DNA from: Meandrina meandrites
Lineage: Eukaryota > Cnidaria > Anthozoa > Scleractinia > Meandrinidae
NCBI GenBank assembly: GCA_963693305.1
Contig: OY855903.1
Span: 35,761,251-35,825,250 of the forward strand
Reading direction: 5' to 3'
DNA length: 64,000 nt
Shown piece by piece: positions 11,261 through 18,342 of the stretch. Every line of letters starts with the position of its first letter. The stretch's first letter is position 1. The translations under genes were made by a program, and so were the position numbers. The notes under the pieces are model-generated. The model ran no database searches, was not told the DNA's origin, and was given only the letters and a program-made list of their open reading frames with translations.

Positions 11261-12857
11261 CTACCTTGTAAAAGAATAATCATCAATCAAAATTAAACTA
11301 ACTAATGCATATTTTATGTCTGCCGCTCCTCCAGGGTCTGTACTTGAAAGTTTTGCCCTGTTCAGAGCAACTGAAACTGTACTTCCTGGATTTATTTTTA
11401 TTTTTTGGTTGAAAATATCCGCTAATTGGTAACTTCTGCTATTAGCGGTATTGTGTCCAAGTACATAAACTTTAGGTGTGTTATCAACATAAAAATGAAA
11501 ACCTAGTTTAGCATGCGCCTTGGGTTTATCAAAAGACTCTAAAATTAAAATTGAAGCGCCGCCTATAAAGCAAGGGAATGGTGCCATCACACGCCTGTCA
11601 GAACTGAATGTAATGAAATGTGGATTAGAAAGTTCGGAAAAAGAGCCAACTTTCCAAACTCCAGATATCATTATTCTGGGTTGGAAATTTTTCAACGCAA
11701 ACCCGCGTAGATCTAAATCTTTTTGTAACCTGATTGTATCGTTGTCTATTGTGTAGCCTTCATCATAATTTTTCAACGAAAAGCCGTTTAGATCTAAATC
11801 TGTTTGTAGAGTAATGTCGCCATCGTCGATAACGAAAGCCTGATCATAAACAGACCCGCTGACATCAGCTTGATACCCCTTTAACCCATAGATGATTAAA
11901 GCGGCCTTTTCATTTTGCGACGAGCCATCATATCCTGGATTTGAAATATCCAAATAGATAGTGTCATCAGCCTTATCTTGGTACTTGTACATGTGAATAA
12001 TGTTACGCATATACTTTGGGCTGTGGTTTTTGAATCTCTTGACGTGGTATGTAAGTGTATCAACCGGGTTAGGGGTTGTAGCGGCGATGAACCAGTTAGA
12101 GTTGCTTTGCGGATAAAAGAACTCAACACATAGTGTGCTCGCCTGTGGCCAGTGGTGCTTTATTTAACTTTAAGCGAGAGTTGAAGGAATTGTCTCTGTT
12201 TTTTACAAGATTGAAAGTAAAAGCCTTTTTATTAACACTGTGAAGGTTGGAGGTAAAGTCTTCAAGGGTAACAGAAGTAACATTGTTAACAGCTGAAACG
12301 TTTGACCTTCGTGCCAAATAGGCAAAGGCGTTTTTATGTGTTCCTGTTGAGATTAAAGCGGTGGACACGTATTTTTTCATTGAAACAAGATTTACAGCAT
12401 CTTGATCCCCCACAGGATTTGCAAGCTGTTTGATCGCATGGTCGTTCATGACAATGTCGGCAGTAATGCTAGCGGTTGATAAATCCCCACTATCACCTTT
12501 CGGGCCGGCATCGCCTTTTGGACCAATAGCGCCTTTTGAGCCCGCAGGTCCAGTTGCTCCAGTGGGCCCTGCAGGTCCCGTAGGCCCCGTAGGCCCCGTA
12601 GGTCCCGTAGGTCCCGTTGCTCCCGCAGGGCCAGCAGGACTGGTCGGCCTTTGTGGTCCAGTATCACCTTTCGGACCTGCAGCTCCAGGCGAACCTTTTG
12701 GTCCAGCTAAACCTTGCAGACCAGTATCACCTTTTTGGCCAGCAGGTTCAGTTGCGCCAGTTGGACCAGCAGGGCCGGCAGGGCCGGTTTCTCCTCGGGT
12801 TGAAGTGGTCTTCTCGTGTGTTTGAGTCGAGCCCGTAGCACCGTTAAGATATCCCAT
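11261..12857 (-). pseudogene. Collagen-like fibre/spike protein, one frameshift
   Basis: The ATG at 12857 begins a protein of about 530 codons if the single frameshift near 12125 is discounted. Residues about 20-120 are Gly-X-Y triplets ([20 protein letters not shown] and similar), the collagen fold. Then come a helical or linker segment with repeated LDLNGFSLKNYDEG-like units (a D-L-x-G-F-x-L-K-N motif occurs twice) and a C-terminal globular region. Repeated shaft motifs and a distal head are typical of viral fibres that mediate host attachment. TATAG (plus 12861-12865) lies 3 bases upstream of the ATG. The ATPase stop is 16 bases upstream, so the two may be cotranscribed. Collagen repeats occur in fibres of virophages and other large DNA viruses; the fibre role here is inference from architecture and context. 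Confidence 0.65.
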
Positions 12858-12873
12858 CTTCTATACGTCTTCA

Positions 12874-13487
12874 TCAATTTTTATGCGTGATTTTTTTTGG
12901 CCGGTCGTGGTATAAAAAAGAATATTTCGCATTTGTGGCTCTTTCAAGCAGCTCTCTGTCAATTCCCAATTCATTGGCAATACGGTTATTTTCTCTGGGA
13001 AGAAAGCCGAAAACACAAAAGTGGCTACAATTATCTCGGATGTTTTTTGGGACCTTAAAATAGCTTTGAGAAAGATAAATGTCGCTACAATTGCGGTGGC
13101 GTCCGTTGATAAAATATTCAATAATATCCCTTTGGTTGCTTTCACAAACCATGTCATCGAAAATTACAATTTTTTGGTTGTCAGTGGGCAGCACCTCAAG
13201 AGGAATAACATCATGGGCGCCCTCGATAACATTATAGCCAGTCACAGGATTGACTCTTTGGTCGAAATCATCAATCATGTATTGGTACTTGTCTTGATGC
13301 AGGTTTTTTGCGCAAAGGTAAATTTTGTCGTAGGCCAACTCGTAAAGCATATGCAAAGAATATTTGTTTTACCAGAGTTGCTCGGCCCACAAATTAGCAT
13401 CCGAAAGGTATCTGATGGCATACAAGGGTGGCCTTGCTTGTAATTACTTTTTGCAGTTAAACTGGGGTCGTAATTTGGAATTTTCAT
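12874..13487 (-). pseudogene. A32/FtsK-HerA-type DNA packaging ATPase, one frameshift
   Basis: The ATG at 13487 (MKIPN) starts a protein of about 204 codons. Walker A is GPSNSGKT (about residue 30), placed after a MLIC beta strand. Walker B is KIVIFDDMV, followed by a YLSQSYFKVPKNIRDN segment matching the sensor region of A32-like packaging ATPases. A single frameshift lies just downstream of Walker A (about 13358), so no functional enzyme is made. The protein would pump viral DNA into preformed capsids. Its length matches compact Polinton/PLV ATPases. It diverges from the plus-strand genes with about 30 bases between start codons, sharing a TATATATAG block. Confidence 0.8.
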
Positions 13488-13499
13488 TTTTTTGCTTGA

Positions 13500-13508
13500 T
13501 ATATATAG
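13500..13508. promoter_or_regulatory. Bidirectional TATA block between ATPase and plus-strand genes
   Basis: TATATATAG lies between two divergent ATGs: the ATPase at 13487 on the minus strand and the small ORF at 13518 on the plus strand. The distance to each start codon is only 9-12 bases. Similar blocks occur at most other starts in this module, so I read it as the element's own core promoter motif and not as a chance AT tract. Confidence 0.6.
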
Positions 13509-13517
13509 CGCAAAAAT

Positions 13518-14412
13518 ATGTCGATGAAAAGGTGGCAAAAACTTGTCAGCGAAAAGGCTAAAGTTGAGCAGCAGAACGACAACATCCTAGGGGCAATAAA
13601 AAAGAACAATCAATAAAGCGTTTAGCCAGCTATCAGGTGATTAGTTGTTCAAACCGATCACATCGCGGCTTGACAAACGTCAAGAAGAGGCGGCACCAAA
13701 AGAAGAGGAAGAGGAGGTTCCAGACTATGGTATGGAGGATTTTGACTTAAACAACTCTTTCGGCGAAGATTTTAAACCAGATGCGGAAACTCCACCACCA
13801 TCACCATCACCATCACCACCACCATCACCACCACTACCACCATCACCATCACTATCACCAACATCAACACCACCATCACCAACATCAACACCGTTACCAC
13901 CTTTGGCTGAAGAGGAAGAAATGGAAGAAGAGGAAGGAGAGCAACCAGGTGAACGTGGTAAATGGGGACCACCAAAAGAACCAGGTATCAAGGGATCCGA
14001 GTCAGTTGACCTGAAGACACTGAGCAGCATGTTAACAAAAAATAAAGACAATCCTGACTATGTTGTAAAAAGCAAAAAATCAAAATTCCAAGGCTACACA
14101 TTGGCAGACATAAAAAAGGCAAGAGAAGAAATTTTTGAAAGGAGAAAAGGGAATAAACAGAGCGTGCCCCCAGCTTCTCTTCAAGAACAGGAACCCAACT
14201 GGGAAAAGGAGCCCGACTGGGAAATGGAAGGAAGTGGAAGTGTTGATCCAAACGCTTTGGTTGACAGGCTACGCATAAGCTTGGCGTCGATAAATGCTGG
14301 CAACACTTCACTGAAGCTGAAAAAACAGGTCAAGCAGATATTGGGGGTGCTGGTAAGACAAAATGAAATAACAAAAAAACAGGCCCAAAAAATTTTGAGT
14401 GATATTATATAA
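13518..14412 (+). pseudogene. Acidic, proline/serine-rich virion-like protein (N-terminus broken)
   Basis: The ATG at 13518 follows the TATA block and opens a 32-codon frame ending at 13614-13616. The long frame 13645-14412 has no ATG at its start, so at least one frameshift separates start and body. The body has an acidic stretch (EEEEEVPDYGMEDFDL), a low-complexity Pro/Ser segment from CCA/TCA repeats (about 13790-13890), a second acidic run, and a basic C-terminal domain with helices (LKLKKQVKQILGVLVRQNEI). The position next to the capsid genes suggests a minor virion or scaffold protein. I do not recognise the family. Confidence 0.5.
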
Positions 14413-14413
14413 G
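14406..14413 (+). promoter_or_regulatory. TATATAAG one base before a start codon
   Basis: TATATAAG (14406-14413) is followed by one base and then the ATG at 14415. It overlaps the last codons of the preceding ORF. This is one of a series of TATA-type motifs placed immediately upstream of start codons in this module. Confidence 0.55.
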
Positions 14414-14414
14414 C

Positions 14415-15148
14415 ATGACCCATTTCAACCTGTTGCTCGACTCGCAGCTGGCCAAACAAAACAACGCCAACAGTCGGTCACATGACTTCACAATTAACTT
14501 TGACCCGCCAATCGCTTTGCCCCCCTCCAAAACGTACAAGGCGGCGTTAAATGAGCTGGTATCCATGTCTTATTCGTGGTACAACATCTCAAAACGGTAC
14601 AAAAACGAGTTCAAATGGCGGGAAAAAACTGAGAACTGGAAAACCGTGACTATTCCGGACGGAATGTATGATTACAAAAGCCTCAACACCACCATTCAGG
14701 CGCTTATCGGAAGAGTGGATCCCTCAAAAGAGGACTCCAAGTTTATTTTCCAGCTGTATTTTCACCCCACAACGTATCGGGCGGTCATTTTGTTGCAGGA
14801 CGGCTACGAGCTTGACTTCTGGGTTATGACAAGAAAACAATAGATGGGGCGAACAATAGGGGAGACTTGTGTGACAAATATAACAAGAGGCGTCGACTGG
14901 ATCTTCATCCATTGTAACCTCATTTCAAGGGCCGTGGACAATATCGGATGACGTAATGTTTTCTTTTTCAACCGCTGAACTCGCCGTCAGCTACCCCTTT
15001 TCAAAAGAGCCCCGCCGCCTCCTGTGGCACCCGGTGAACAAAAATAGAATCAATTCAATAAACAAAGATCACGGACGGGCGCAACAACATTATAGATCTG
15101 AATGACCAAGATGTGGCTTTAAGCATCGTCATCGAAGAAGAAAAATAA
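14415..15148 (+). pseudogene. Minor capsid (penton-like) protein, several frameshifts
   Basis: The ATG at 14415 opens an intact 142-codon N-terminal part (MTHFNLLLDS..., with DFTINFDPPIALP and ELVSMSYSWYNIS) ending at TAG 14841-14843. Downstream, other frames continue a plausible beta-rich protein up to TAA at 15146-15148. The last stretch reads as a strand-rich end (IIDLNDQDVALSIVIEEEK). At least two or three frame changes separate the parts. The N-terminal WYN motif and the DLN...VALSIVIEE-type ending resemble a cnidarian virus-like family that accompanies the capsid protein, which I interpret as the vertex/minor capsid protein. The family identity is from memory of similar proteins, so the functional label is tentative. 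Confidence 0.5.
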
Positions 15149-15160
15149 TTTACACGTAAG

Positions 15161-15433
15161 TATAAGGAGCCATGAACCATCCGAGCGAGTGGACGAGAAA
15201 AAGTGGTGGAAAAAGCCGTGGAAAAAACTGCGGAAAAAGGAGCTGAAAAGATACAAGCCATTTTGCGAGGAAGGAAAAAGACCCCCTTGAGTACCGAGTC
15301 GCGGCAAAAACTGAGAAAGATGCTGACCAAATCCTCAAAACTCAGCGGGGATTCGCGGAAAAAGTTGAACCAGATTTTAAACCCGGGTCGGTCCGCAAAG
15401 TTGAAAGTGAATCAATATTTGGCGGAAAATTAA
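15161..15433 (+). pseudogene. Small Lys/Arg-rich (core-like) protein, start frame-shifted
   Basis: TATAAG (15161-15166) precedes an ATG at 15172. The main frame (to 15433) lies in another phase and has a TGA at 15173-15175, implying an early one-base shift. The body is about 76 residues. It is rich in Lys/Arg/Ser with repeating VEKAVEKTAEKGAEK units, then a basic SRKKLNQ...SAKLKVNQYL end. Small basic proteins beside capsid genes in adenovirus-like and Polinton-like genomes often condense DNA, so a core-protein role is plausible but unproven. Confidence 0.45.
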
Positions 15434-15449
15434 ATAATTTTTTTGAAAA

Positions 15450-15456
15450 TATATAG
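15450..15456 (+). promoter_or_regulatory. TATATAG upstream of major capsid gene
   Basis: TATATAG at 15450-15456, 7 bases before the ATG at 15464. Same motif class as at the ATPase, minor capsid and membrane protein genes. Confidence 0.6.
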
Positions 15457-15463
15457 CCGCGAG

Positions 15464-16332
15464 ATGTTCAGAAGCCAGAAGCATTTGGAAAAAACATAGT
15501 TTGTTCGTATCGGTTTAGACAAACCGATCACTATCCCGGGAAACAATCAGCACCAGGTATAAACTAACTATAAATTCACATTCACAGACCGAGACAACTG
15601 GTTTGACTGGTATAACGCCTACTTCCGGGCTGATTTTACTTTCGAGGCAACCGCGGATGGCGCGGTAGTTGCAGCGGACGCCCGGTCAGTGCCCATTAAT
15701 GGCTCGTTTTCATTGATAAACAAACTTGTAGTGAAATCATCGGGCAAAAACATTTACAACTTTGACAACATTCACAAGTTAATATTCATCAAAAACTTGC
15801 TAGATTTTTCTGATGACTATGCGAGGAGCGCGGCAAAAAATCAGTTTTGGTATCTGGACACAACGAATAGCAATGTAACGGCCGTCGCTGCCACTAACCA
15901 AGGAATCAGACAAAGGGGCTTGCTTGCCCACGCCGGCCTCACGGTTGAAACCCTCATACCGCTTAACAGGTACTCTTTCTTCGAAGAGCTGAGTGACAAG
16001 CTTCTTCCCCCATGCAGCTGGAGTTTGAAATTGAGCTACAATCGGATTCAGAGCTGATTTGGCAAAACGATGGCACCAATCGCAGGGTAGTGGTAAGAAA
16101 CCTCGAGCTGTGGGTTCCAATGCTGCATTTCACCAGCGAAGGACAGAATCTCGTAAACGAAAACTTTTTGAAACCTCAGAAATGGAAGTACCTGAGTGAA
16201 ATGATCCAGCCCAGCAGCAGTCGGCGTGACGCTTTCGGTTCGTGGCAGATAAATCCCGGCATAAAAGACGCAAAGCATGTTTTCATTTTCTTCCAACAGT
16301 CAAGGAAGGATAAAAGTAAGTATAAAAGATGA
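15464..16332 (+). pseudogene. Major capsid protein (jelly-roll type), broken and C-terminally truncated
   Basis: The ATG at 15464 starts the frame. It has in-frame stops at 15497-15499 (codon 12) and at codon 34, then is open and conserved-looking from FTFTDRDNWFDWYNAYFRAD through SPINGSFSLINKLVVKSSGK and DDYARSAAKNQFWYLD to LIPLNRYSFFEEL. A frameshift occurs at a C-run (16007-16011), just before MQLEFEIEL, where the second beta-rich part begins. That part ends at TGA 16330-16332, overlapping the next gene's ATG. These motifs match a capsid-like family I associate with cnidarian Polinton-like elements. At about 290 codons it is much shorter than usual double-jelly-roll capsid proteins (roughly 450-650 aa), so the C-terminal part has been deleted. 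Confidence 0.65.
16321..16328 (+). promoter_or_regulatory. TATAAAAG directly abutting a start codon
   Basis: TATAAAAG (16321-16328) is followed with no gap by the ATG at 16329. It lies within the end of the truncated capsid frame. It belongs to the same motif series as 13500, 14406, 15161, 15450 and 17959. Confidence 0.55.
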
Positions 16333-16751
16333 CGACTTACTATCCGCACAAGATTTCTCTTTCGGACAGGCAAAAAGTGCGACTCGCGCGGGCCTTTGGG
16401 CCAGGAGAAGCCGTTTCGCTCAGATTTAAAAACGAGGCCATAAGCCGGGGTAGCGACACTTTGCACTTGACCGCCAGGCAGATCAAAAAAATACAGTGCG
16501 CTATCAAAAACAAAATGGGCGTGGAGATAGACATGAGCAAGACACAAATCAGACATGCGTGGAAGTTCGTGAAAACTGCGGCGACGACGCAAGGGGCGGG
16601 CATGCAGGTAAAACGTCCGCCCTCTCCAAGAACGAGAGGAAAGGGTATGCGCGTCAACCCTGCATATTTACGGCACCCTCCACCCTTCATAGGTTCTTGG
16701 GGCGACCAAAAAAAGGCCTTCCTTCGTAGACGTCCCCTTAACCGATTTTGA
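16329..16751 (+). CDS. Basic virion-like protein preceding the protease
   Basis: The frame from ATG 16329 encodes up to 140 residues. The first about 85 form a compact helical domain (KISLSDRQKVRLARAFGPGE, then LHLTARQIKKIQCAIKNKMG, then SKTQIRHAWKFV), followed by a Pro/Arg-rich tail. Proteins starting with a KISLS-type strand and a TxxQIxKI repeat accompany the capsid and protease genes in related cnidarian elements. By position it could correspond to an internal, membrane-active or cementing virion protein (adenovirus pVI-like), which is inference. The last about 30 codons run in a different frame from the protease and may not be authentic; the true C-terminus could be fused or shifted. Confidence 0.5.
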   Translation: MTTYYPHKISLSDRQKVRLARAFGPGEAVSLRFKNEAISRGSDTLHLTARQIKKIQCAIKNKMGVEIDMSKTQIRHAWKFVKTAATTQGAGMQVKRPPSPRTRGKGMRVNPAYLRHPPPFIGSWGDQKKAFLRRRPLNRF

Positions 16752-17175
16752 CTTGCTGCGGTGGTGCCAATACCTCGAAATCCCCATCAAAGGTATATTT
16801 GCGAGAGACGAAATCGAAATCATGGTGAAAAAGCACTCCCCTTGCATAATCAACATGGATGATCTTGGAGGGCAAGGCATGCATTGGGTTTGCTGCTGGC
16901 AAGGAGGAAGCGGCCGTTACGAGTACTTTGACTCTTTTGGGTTACCCCCGCCCGCAGAATGGGAAATTGAGCTGATTCTTGAGGGCAAACAGACCTTTCT
17001 CCGGAATGACAACCAGCTTCAGTAGGAATCCAGCGTGCGCTGCGGCTACTACTGTTTGCTTTTCCTGAATGAACGTAACAAAGGGCGGTCGTTTCGAGAA
17101 ATTTTGAGCATGTTTTCTGAAAATACACGTGCTAACGAGGCTGTGGTGAAGGATTATTTTTCACATAAAGTATAG
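16690..17175 (+). pseudogene. Adenovirus-type (C5/Ulp1-like) cysteine protease, nonsense before the catalytic Cys
   Basis: The reading frame through LTDFDLLRWCQYL carries a histidine in GGQGMHWVCCW, an acidic residue in YEYFDSFGLP and the nucleophile in VRCGYYCLLFL: the His-Asp/Glu-Cys order of adenain and Ulp1-like proteases. A TAG at 17023-17025 lies only a few codons before the catalytic Cys and removes it. The frame then continues open to TAG 17173-17175. No ATG lies at the 5' edge, so the start is unclear; it may have been produced with the upstream protein. The enzyme would mature virion precursors. The LPPP after the catalytic Asp motif resembles other cnidarian copies. Confidence 0.75.
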
Positions 17176-17938
17176 AGGTTGAGATTTACTGCGTGAAAGA
17201 AAGGTGCTTCACGCCCAATGTGACGGGAAGTGAAAAGATCACAACCACAAAAAACGGTAGAAAACTGCTCAGAGTAAAATGCGCCAGCTGCGGCATTACC
17301 AAGACAAGGTTCGTCTATGAAAAAACGCAGGGCACTGGCATTGACATTCATAAAGCCATTGGTAAACTGCCTAAACTAAAGGCCACAACTACACAGGACC
17401 ATATAATCCTCTTGAAAAACAGCTGACTTACGACCCCAAGACGGGAAAGATCTAGAAGATATACCAACAACCAACGGGCGCCACGGACGCAGTCTCAATG
17501 CAGCATGACGTTGATTATGCCGTCTGTGCAGGCAAGAAAAATGAGAAAAGCTGCAAACATGCTGCAGACAAAAAAATGGTGAAGGCGCTTGACGCTATCC
17601 CCAAAAACAAGCGACAGCGGGGCCACTCTTTGGCGCGCAACGCTATCAGCACGAAGCAAAAGGTGGGCTTGGGTGTCGGTGAAACGATCAATGAACAAAT
17701 CGGGAAAAAGATTCCCGGGTTTTCGCAGGCTCAAGCGTTTTATAAATTTTTTCCTGGAGTTGATAAAAAGCTGCTTGATAAGTATTGGTCAGGTGACATT
17801 GCCAAGGGGGCGTTTAACACAAAAACCTGCCTGTTCAGCAAAACGTTTTGGACACACCCAAGCAAAGTAACCGAACTGTGTAACACAATAACTTACGACA
17901 AGAAAACCGGAAAATACCGCAACCACTATTGCGACTAG
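17171..17938 (+). pseudogene. Zinc-ribbon plus parvovirus-type phospholipase A2 protein, broken
   Basis: TATAG (17171-17175) precedes a frame whose expected start codon position reads GTT (17178-17180), so the ATG seems lost. Part 1 (to 17426) has YCVKERC and CASCG, a DUF5679-like zinc ribbon. Part 2 is in another frame. It contains a calcium-loop motif Y-x-G-P-x-N (17390-17407), then an in-frame TAG at 17453-17455, then the catalytic HDVDY (17504-17518) and a long C-terminal region to 17938. The Y-x-G-P-x-N/HDxxY pair is the signature of viral secreted-type PLA2 domains such as that in parvovirus VP1. The likely role is breaching an endosomal membrane during entry. One frameshift and one stop disable this copy. 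The tail is Lys-rich with scattered Cys. Confidence 0.7.
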
Positions 17939-17958
17939 GCTGACATTTTTTTAACACA

Positions 17959-17965
17959 TATATAG
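17959..17965 (+). promoter_or_regulatory. TATATAG upstream of membrane protein gene
   Basis: TATATAG at 17959-17965, three bases before the ATG at 17969. Same motif series as the other genes of the block. Confidence 0.6.
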
Positions 17966-17968
17966 AAA

Positions 17969-18316
17969 ATGGATTCTGGTACAAAATTCAGGCGGGCTGA
18001 AATAAAATTGATCAAATCGAATTTAGAAAACCAGTTGGTGCACTACTGCAAAACCTCAGCCAAATTCAAACGGTGGCACACACATTGCCAAACGGCATGT
18101 GCAGTCGCTACCATTCTTACCAGCTCTGGGCTCGCCGCTTCTCTTTCTGCGGTTGGCATTGTTGGTGGACCTTTCATCGCAACCGCCGCCGTGCTTTCAT
18201 TGGTGTCAACCTCCTGCAGCGTCACCATCAAATTTTTCCTGCGCAAAGCGAAAAAACAATGTTTTTCCCAAGAAGCTCTATTTTATAGTCTGGACAGTGT
18301 TCTAGTTTTTGCCTAG
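17969..18316 (+). CDS. Small membrane protein, probably truncated
   Basis: The ATG at 17969 follows a TATATAG. A basic amphipathic N-terminus (KFRRAEIKLIKSNLENQL) is followed at residues about 45-90 by two hydrophobic, glycine/serine-rich segments around AVGIVGGPFIATAAVLSLVS. A KFFLRKAKKQ basic stop-transfer follows. Similar cnidarian element proteins have a two-helix glycine-rich hairpin plus a longer helical C-terminus. Here the tail is short and ends next to a LINE, so the C-terminus is probably lost. It may be an internal membrane or host-membrane-interacting protein; the function is unknown. Confidence 0.5.
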   Translation: MDSGTKFRRAEIKLIKSNLENQLVHYCKTSAKFKRWHTHCQTACAVATILTSSGLAASLSAVGIVGGPFIATAAVLSLVSTSCSVTIKFFLRKAKKQCFSQEALFYSLDSVLVFA

Positions 18317-18342
18317 TTCCAAACAAACAGCATCCATTTAGT

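Larger units (their letters stand above)
11258..18316. mobile_element. Decayed Polinton-like virus module (structural genes only)
   Basis: Ten adjacent genes form a divergent cluster around a central promoter at 13488-13517. Fibre and packaging ATPase are on the minus strand; capsid, protease and accessory genes are on the plus strand. The set (FtsK/HerA-type ATPase, double-jelly-roll-like capsid protein, minor capsid-like protein, adenain-type protease) is the morphogenesis module of Polintons/Polinton-like viruses and adintoviruses. Intergenic gaps are tiny, unlike the surrounding DNA. Base composition is richer in GC inside the genes than in the flanks. Most genes carry frameshifts or stops, so this is a fossil integration. 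No polymerase B, integrase or terminal inverted repeats were found. The right end abuts a LINE and is truncated. Confidence 0.8.

Noticed and set aside
12430..12825. Plus-strand Gly/Pro-rich ORF opposite the fibre
   Set aside because: Antisense shadow of collagen-type Gly-X-Y codons; the minus-strand frame has the regular triplet pattern and the gene context.
13781..14014. Plus-strand ORF with a long poly-His run
   Set aside because: It is the +1 frame shadow of the Pro/Ser (CCA/TCA) repeat in the acidic protein gene and has no other protein-like features.
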